This document shows, piece by piece, positions 58,624 through 64,000 of a stretch of 64,000 nucleotides of DNA; positions within the stretch are counted from its first letter, which is position 1; each line of letters starts with the position of its first letter. A model generated the notes under the pieces. That model saw only the letters and a list, made by a program, of their open reading frames with translations, was not told the DNA's origin and did no database searches. Location: the NCBI GenBank assembly GCA_016648135.1, contig JADDOH010023031.1, positions 1 through 64,000 of the forward strand, written 5' to 3'. The position numbers were made by a program, and so were the translations under genes. Source of the stretch: Agrypnia vestita. Lineage: Eukaryota > Arthropoda > Insecta > Trichoptera > Phryganeidae.

Positions 58624-60035
58624 TTATACTTTGAATTTCTCTCCAGTGTGCTTAAGCGCATGTAGTTTTAGGTCTGATTTCATATTGCAGGAATAATCAC
58701 ACTGCGAACATGAAAATAATTTCTCTCCAGTGTGCTTAAGTGCATGTTGTTTTAAATTTGATTTCGAATTGCATGAATAATCGTACTGCGAACATGCAAA
58801 TAATTTCTTTCCAGTGTGCTTAAGCACATGTTGTTTTAAGGCTGATTTCCGATTGCAGGAATAATTGCAATGCGAACATGAAAATAATTTATTTGCAGAG
58901 TGCTTAAGCACATGACATTTTAAGTCTGATTTCCGATTGCATAAATAATGGCACTGCGAACATGAAAATAATATCTCTCCAGTATGCTTAAGCGCATGTA
59001 GTTTTAAATGTGGTTTCTGATTGCAGGAATAATCGCACTGCGAACATGAAAATAATTTCTCTTTAGTGTGCTTCAGCGCATGACGTTTTAAGGTTGATAT
59101 CCGATTGCAGGAATAATCGCACTGCCGACATGAAAATAATTTCTCTCCAGTGTGCTTAAGCGCGTGTTGTTTTAAATTGGATTTCCTTTTGCAGTAATAA
59201 TCGCACTGCGAACATGAAAATAATTTCTCTCCAGTATGCTTAAGCACATGATATTTTAAGTCTGATTTCCGATTGCATGAATAATCGCACTGCGAACATG
59301 AAAATAATTTCTCTCCAGTGTGCTTAAGCGCATGTAGTTTAAATTTTGCTTTCTGATTGCAGGAATAATCACACTGCAAACATGAAAATAATTTCTTTCC
59401 TGTGTGCCTAAGCACATGTTGTTTTAAATTGTATTTCTGTTTGCTGGAATAATCGCACTGCGAACATGAAAATAATTTCTCTCCAGTGTGCTTAAGCTCA
59501 TGTTTTTTTAAACTGCCTTTCCATTTGAATGAATAATCGCACTGCGAACATGAAAATAATTTCTCTTCAGTGTGTTTAAGCGCATGTGATTTTAAATAGG
59601 CTTTCAAATTGCAGGAATAATCGCACTGTGAACATGAAAATAATTTCTCACCAGTGTGCTTAAGCGCATGTCGTTTTAAGTTTGATTTCTGATTACACGA
59701 ATAATGGCACTGTAAACATGAAAATAATTTCTCTCCAGTGTGCTTATGCGCATGTCGTTTTAAGGTTGATTTCTGATAACACGAATAATCACACTGTAAA
59801 CATGAAAATAACTTCTCTCCAGTGTGCTTAAGCGCATGTTTTTTTAAGTCTGATGTCCGATTACAGGAATAAACGCATTGCGAACATGAATAAATCTTCT
59901 TCCCAGCGGTAGTAAGTGTGCACTTTCTCGAAGATTTTTTAGTTTTCGAAATGGTCTCTAAAGCAAGCAGCTTTTCATGGGCAGGCGAAGACACAGTTGG
60001 ACTTTCCGAAAAAGATCCTTGTATTCTGAAGATAT
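58624..60035 (-). CDS. Zinc-finger gene G5, exon 2: 15 C2H2 fingers
   Basis: Acceptor TTCATTGCAG, exon from 60035 to the stop at 58624. Joined to exon 1 (63720-63879) it gives 1572 bases, 523 codons plus stop, with no interruption. The linker and fingers 1-3 are almost identical to G1. Finger 4 then matches G1 fingers 10/18, so G1 fingers 4-9 have no counterpart here, and fingers 10-14 of G5 are distinct. Finger 14 reads CSQYDYSC, losing its second zinc Cys; the others keep all ligands. The last finger and FKV end match G1. Likely a sequence-specific DNA-binding regulator; target unknown. Confidence 0.9.
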
Positions 60036-60754
60036 CTGCAATGAACAATTTAACAATTGTTGAGTGTTCTGTTTTCAATACTTAATATGACAAGACTCTT
60101 TGATTAAGCAAAACTTTTACATGGCTAAAACTTTTGACAGTGAAAGGGGGAAGAATATACGAGAGCAAAATATTTTAACAAAGCTCCTAAGAGAAGAGCA
60201 AAAGATTTGAACAAAGCTCCTAAGAGAAGAGCCAAATTTGGTTTGAAGGAATGGAAAGAGCGGCAGAAAAGAGAATAACGTGTAAAAATGTTCAAAGTGT
60301 TTAAAGGACAGAATTTTTTTGATATCAGGTGGAAAATCCTGAAATGGCGTGGAAAGCAGTAAAATGAATGCTATGAAGTCAAAGAACGGAGAAATATGAA
60401 TGAGTAAGGATGGAAACCATGACAAAGGAGTGAAATATTTTCAGGAAATGTGTGAGAGCGAGGAGAATATATAAATTAAAAATGCAGAGATATTCAATGA
60501 ATGACGACTATTAAGTGAGTGAAGAAAATATGTAAGAAACAAAAAGAATAGAATGTGGAACTATACGGTAATCAGTCTATTGAGCCCAATTGGAAAACTT
60601 TATGAAAGAAGTTTGATAGAAAAAGTAAGTTCGGTGACCAAAAAATATGTATGGGACATGCAAGGGCCTTCTGTGGGTGAAAGTGGATGCATGGATCAGA
60701 TCTTCTCACTAGAGTGTTGACGGGAAATGTTTTTAGTGAAAATTAAAAAAAAAT

Positions 60755-61280
60755 GTGTCTTAGTAGATCTGCAAAAGGCTTACGATAGAGTTGTAAGAAG
60801 ACGGTCGTGGAAGGCACTCTTTGGTAACGGAGTGAACAGTAAACGTGTACTAGCAATTGCATCTCTATGCGGTGGATATACTGTGTATAAGAATCAATCA
60901 TAGTTTTATATAGGAATAGAAGATAAAATTTGAAACTGGATCCGAAGCTATCTCCATGAAAGGCCACAAAGTGTAAAAATTAACAGGACACTAAGCCTAC
61001 CCTTACGCAGCGACTTTGGAATACCCCAAGGGATAGTTCTAGGCCCACTCCTATTTATAATATACGTCAACGACATCTTCAAACTTCAAATCTGATGGGT
61101 AAAATCATATCATATGCAGACGATACAGCTATAAGTAGAAGTGGACATGACTGGAACTTATACAATAGAGACCTGAATGTACTGAACACCTGGTTCGACA
61201 ACAATTTGCTCTCCCAAAACTCAGAAAAAACATACTACATTCCCTTTTCGATAAAAAACATAAAACACCGCCTAATATAA
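60755..61280 (+). pseudogene. jockey-type RT remnant in the G5 intron
   Basis: Plus-strand motifs in order: VDLQKAYDRVVRR (about 60766), GIPQGIVLGPLLFIIYVNDI (about 61018) and ISYADDTAISRSG (61105), then WFDNNLLSQNSEKT. Broken by stops and frameshifts. On the opposite strand of the host gene. Confidence 0.75.
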
Positions 61281-62487
61281 AAATTACCATCCACAATAAC
61301 AACTGCGACAAAATGATGTGCAACAATTCATGTTCAAGATTAAATCCAAAAAGGGAAATTATAGACCAACGTCTTAAATGGCATAGCCATATCAACGAAT
61401 TGACGAAAAGAATTAGAAGATGTATATGTTTATATTCATAAGACTACGAAACATTTTAAGCATAGACAATTTAAAAAAGGTATACTATGCTCCACTCACT
61501 ACTACAATACGGAATAATAGGGTGGGGGGAAACTTATAATAATATAATAAATCGAATTTAAGTGATTCAGAGAACAATTATTAAAAAATATATAATATAA
61601 AATCAACATTCCCACACAAACACTATTTAAAATATTTCCCGTCCCAAATGTAGAAACTATGTACAAAAATATCAATAATGCAATTCATCGAAGAAAACGA
61701 ACATACAATATTCGAAAAAAAATACATGACCAAGATTACAAGCCACCTTTAAAATCCCTAAATGCAATACAAAAAAATATCAACAAAATTTCATATACTC
61801 AGGCATAAATTTTTTTAACAATCTTCCAATCGAAATAAAAAACATACAAAACAATTGAAAAGCAAATAAAGAAAATATTTCAATAAAAACAACTAGACAC
61901 TATTACCTTCAAAATCAAAAACATTTCACTCCACTACTTCATCCCATATATATAATGTAAAATAATTATATGAAACAATGCAAAGTACCTCGCCCGAGCA
62001 TAAGAGCAATGCTCTTAAATGGAGAGGTACTATGTATAACACAATTATGTAATAAATGTTGATGTAAAATAAAAATATTTTATAAAAATTCAAAAGGGTT
62101 GCATAATGTCTCCACGGCTGTTCAACTTGTATATAGATAATTGTGTGGAAGAACTGAAATGCATGAAAATAGATGCGGAAATGAGCGATATAATTGTATG
62201 TCGTATTACAGTATTAATGACAAACAGCGAACAAGACTTACACTCTAGTTAGCAGGATGTATGATGTATGCAAGGAAAGTCACATTATTATAAATGTAAA
62301 AATCTAGGTGGGTTGGCATGCTGAGCGAATTCACGATAAGTACAAATGACGCAAGTATTGACGAGGTCAGAAAGAGAGGGTGGCTGCGGAAGGCTTACCA
62401 TAACCAGATCCTGGAAGATCCTCCTAATGGGACGCCATGAGGGGCACCAACAATTGTCGAGCTGCATGCGAGGATGTATGAATATGA

Positions 62488-63257
62488 ATGAATCTTCTCC
62501 AAGATGTTCTCAATTCCCTTCAACAATGGTGCACTCAAAATGATCTTTACTTCAATATCGACAAGTGCAACTCAATATCTTTCACAAAAAAATATAGACC
62601 CATATCATTTTTATACAGCACCAACGGAACAACACTAAATTCCTTACCATTTATTAAAGACTTGGGAATCATCCTCGACCATTCTCTTAAATTTAACCAC
62701 CATGTTGACGATATCGCAAAACGAGCTTCCAAAACTCTTAGTTTTATTATTTAAGAATTTTCAGATACTTCAGTGTCAATTACTATGTATAAATCCCTAA
62801 TTAGAAGCTTACTAGAATTCTTGTCAACAATCTAGTCACCCAATTAGGATATTCATAATAATAGAGTAGAAAAAATCAAAAAAAATTCCTCAAATCTTTC
62901 AAATATCGACAAGGTTTAAGTGATTCACTTGATACATACGACAAGAGACTCAAAAACTTTCACCTAATCTCCTTAAACCAAAGAAGAAATATTACAGACC
63001 TAATGACTCTCCACAAAATAGTCAATAACAAACTAGACACCCCCTCAATACTATCACAAATATACATTAACATCCCTGTCCGATCAATGAGGTCTCCAAG
63101 CCTTTTACACACTAAATTTTACAACACCAATCTAGGCTATTTATTTCCTCTACCTAGAATGATCAACCAATTTAACGAGATATCGTCCAGAGACTGCAAA
63201 CTTGATATATTCTTCATGACGCAAGCTCGGTTCCAAAGTGAAATATTGATAAACTTT
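62488..63257 (+). pseudogene. LINE RT thumb and C-terminal remnant in the G5 intron
   Basis: 62488-62754 reads WCTQNDLYFNIDKCNSISFT and IKDLGIILDHSLKFNHHVDD, typical of the segment after YADD in jockey/CR1 LINEs, then a stop. 63003-63240 continues with the INIPVRSMRS block. The first part is missing in G1 and G3. Confidence 0.75.
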
Positions 63258-63719
63258 TCTTTTTTTAAAAGGATTTGGTTTCCTTGTATAATGCCATGAT
63301 TCGTAGGTATACGAATCATAATGATGAGTTTTCGGAATTTTTCGATTGTGATTTAAATGATTTTTCAAAAAACGTGCCTTTTGCAAAAATATCAGTTTAC
63401 TTTTACGCAACATTTATTTTGTTGTCTATGGTTTACGTCAAATTTTTATTGATTTAAATGACAAAATTAACAAAGAAAAAGACGAAACTTTCAAGACTTA
63501 TAACTTTTTTAGTCTTAAGGCGAATCAATTATATTATATTATATTTCATTTTTGAAATCAGGACACTACTGTTACCATAAAACAAGACCTCGAGAAGAAC
63601 TGGACCCAAACCGTAAAGTACAAATATGTCCTGTTTTCCTTTCATCCAACTTTAACGGTCAACCAGGTGCGCGTACTTCACATGACTGAGAAATAATCAA
63701 CAATGAAGCAACTCCTCAC

Positions 63720-63879
63720 CGGCCTTCCTGGAGTACTCCGAGCACTCTTGCTTGATGTCGGGGAGCCATATGTCAATCTCCGTGTAGGGCGCTCCACCGC
63801 CCGCTTCCTCATCGCCGCTCCCGGCTGCAGACCCTGGCTCGGGCTTGACGGCAGGAACATCTTGGTCAGCGCGGTTCAT
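63720..63879 (-). CDS. Zinc-finger gene G5, exon 1
   Basis: ATG at 63879 (MNRADQDVPAVKPEPGSAAG), PYTEIDIWLPDIKQE, ends SRKAG before GTGAGG, phase 1. 160 bases as in G1. VKPE and IKQE are kept. With its intact finger exon this is, with G1, one of the two copies able to make a full protein. Confidence 0.82.
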
Positions 63880-64000
63880 GGTTCTAATGCGTTCCAGGTT
63901 CCAGGCAGCACGAGACGATCAGCAAATGGCGAATGTCAAATGATAGCCATGCGAAAGAGAATATAATAGACTGGCAACTGATATTTGGATTGAGACATCT
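63880..64000 (-). promoter_or_regulatory. G5 upstream region, diverged from the family promoter
   Basis: Keeps the AGCAAATGGCGA/TGTCAAATG part of the 5'UTR but not the GTGTCTATGGTCGGCAT core of the other copies, which is replaced by unrelated sequence up to the window end. Expression may differ from that of G1. Confidence 0.4.

Larger units (their letters stand above)
60036..63719 (-). other. G5 intron (3.7 kb), LINE debris
   Basis: GTGAGG donor and TTGCAG acceptor. The most complete version of the intronic LINE remnants shared with G1 and G3. Confidence 0.75.

Overview
This is a eukaryotic, repeat-dominated window, almost certainly from an insect. The evidence is spliced genes with consensus GT-AG junctions, an AT-rich background, (TTAGG)n pentamer repeats, and piggyBac, mariner, hAT, jockey/CR1-like, RTE and Ty3/gypsy elements. 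Lepidoptera fits the element mix, but I cannot prove it from the window. No bacterial-type operons, rRNA, tRNA or CRISPR arrays were seen.

The host content is one family of C2H2 zinc-finger genes, present in five copies that I call G1 to G5. Each has the same plan: a short conserved promoter/5'UTR, exon 1 (about 160-172 coding bases: an acidic N-terminus with two SUMO-type motifs) ending in a phase-1 donor, a long transposon-filled intron, and a single exon 2 carrying all the fingers, opened by a TTGCAG acceptor. The spliced frames close exactly. G1 (minus, 13529 to 7638) is intact with 20 fingers, and G5 (minus, 63879 to 58624) is intact with 15. G3 (minus, 43096 to about 32396) is broken by two small indels. 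G2 (plus, about 23780 to 30178) and G4 (plus, 45445 to 47235) are degenerate. G1/G2 and G3/G4 are two copies of one divergent head-to-head pair, and G5 is a further copy of G1.

The window is therefore a set of segmental duplications. 1-13860 matches 51812-63960 (about 51.8 kb apart). 12360-13860 plus 21450-30100 matches 39353-47235. 31440-35640 matches 57610-63240. Because every unit has a paralogue, many insertions can be checked against an empty site in this same window: a 5'-truncated LINE with a 6-bp target duplication (4383-7310), a near full-length LINE (13861-21450) that itself hosts a long-inverted-repeat element with an 876-bp TTAGG array (15002-17055) and a 770-bp LTR (18122-18891), a piggyBac (35659-39348) that hosts a mariner and a third LINE, a non-autonomous hAT (39591-41354), a second LTR insertion (27518-29326), a SINE-like element (26712-26993) and a solo LTR (52155-52387).

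The sequence unique to the window, 47236-51811, holds an RTE LINE 3' end, a hairpin, and a degenerate region bounded by a recurrent 12-mer. The most promising biology is the finger family. Its scaffold residues are almost invariant while the DNA-contacting helix positions differ from finger to finger, array length differs between copies, and the whole cluster sits in layers of transposons, as expected of a fast-evolving DNA-binding repressor family.
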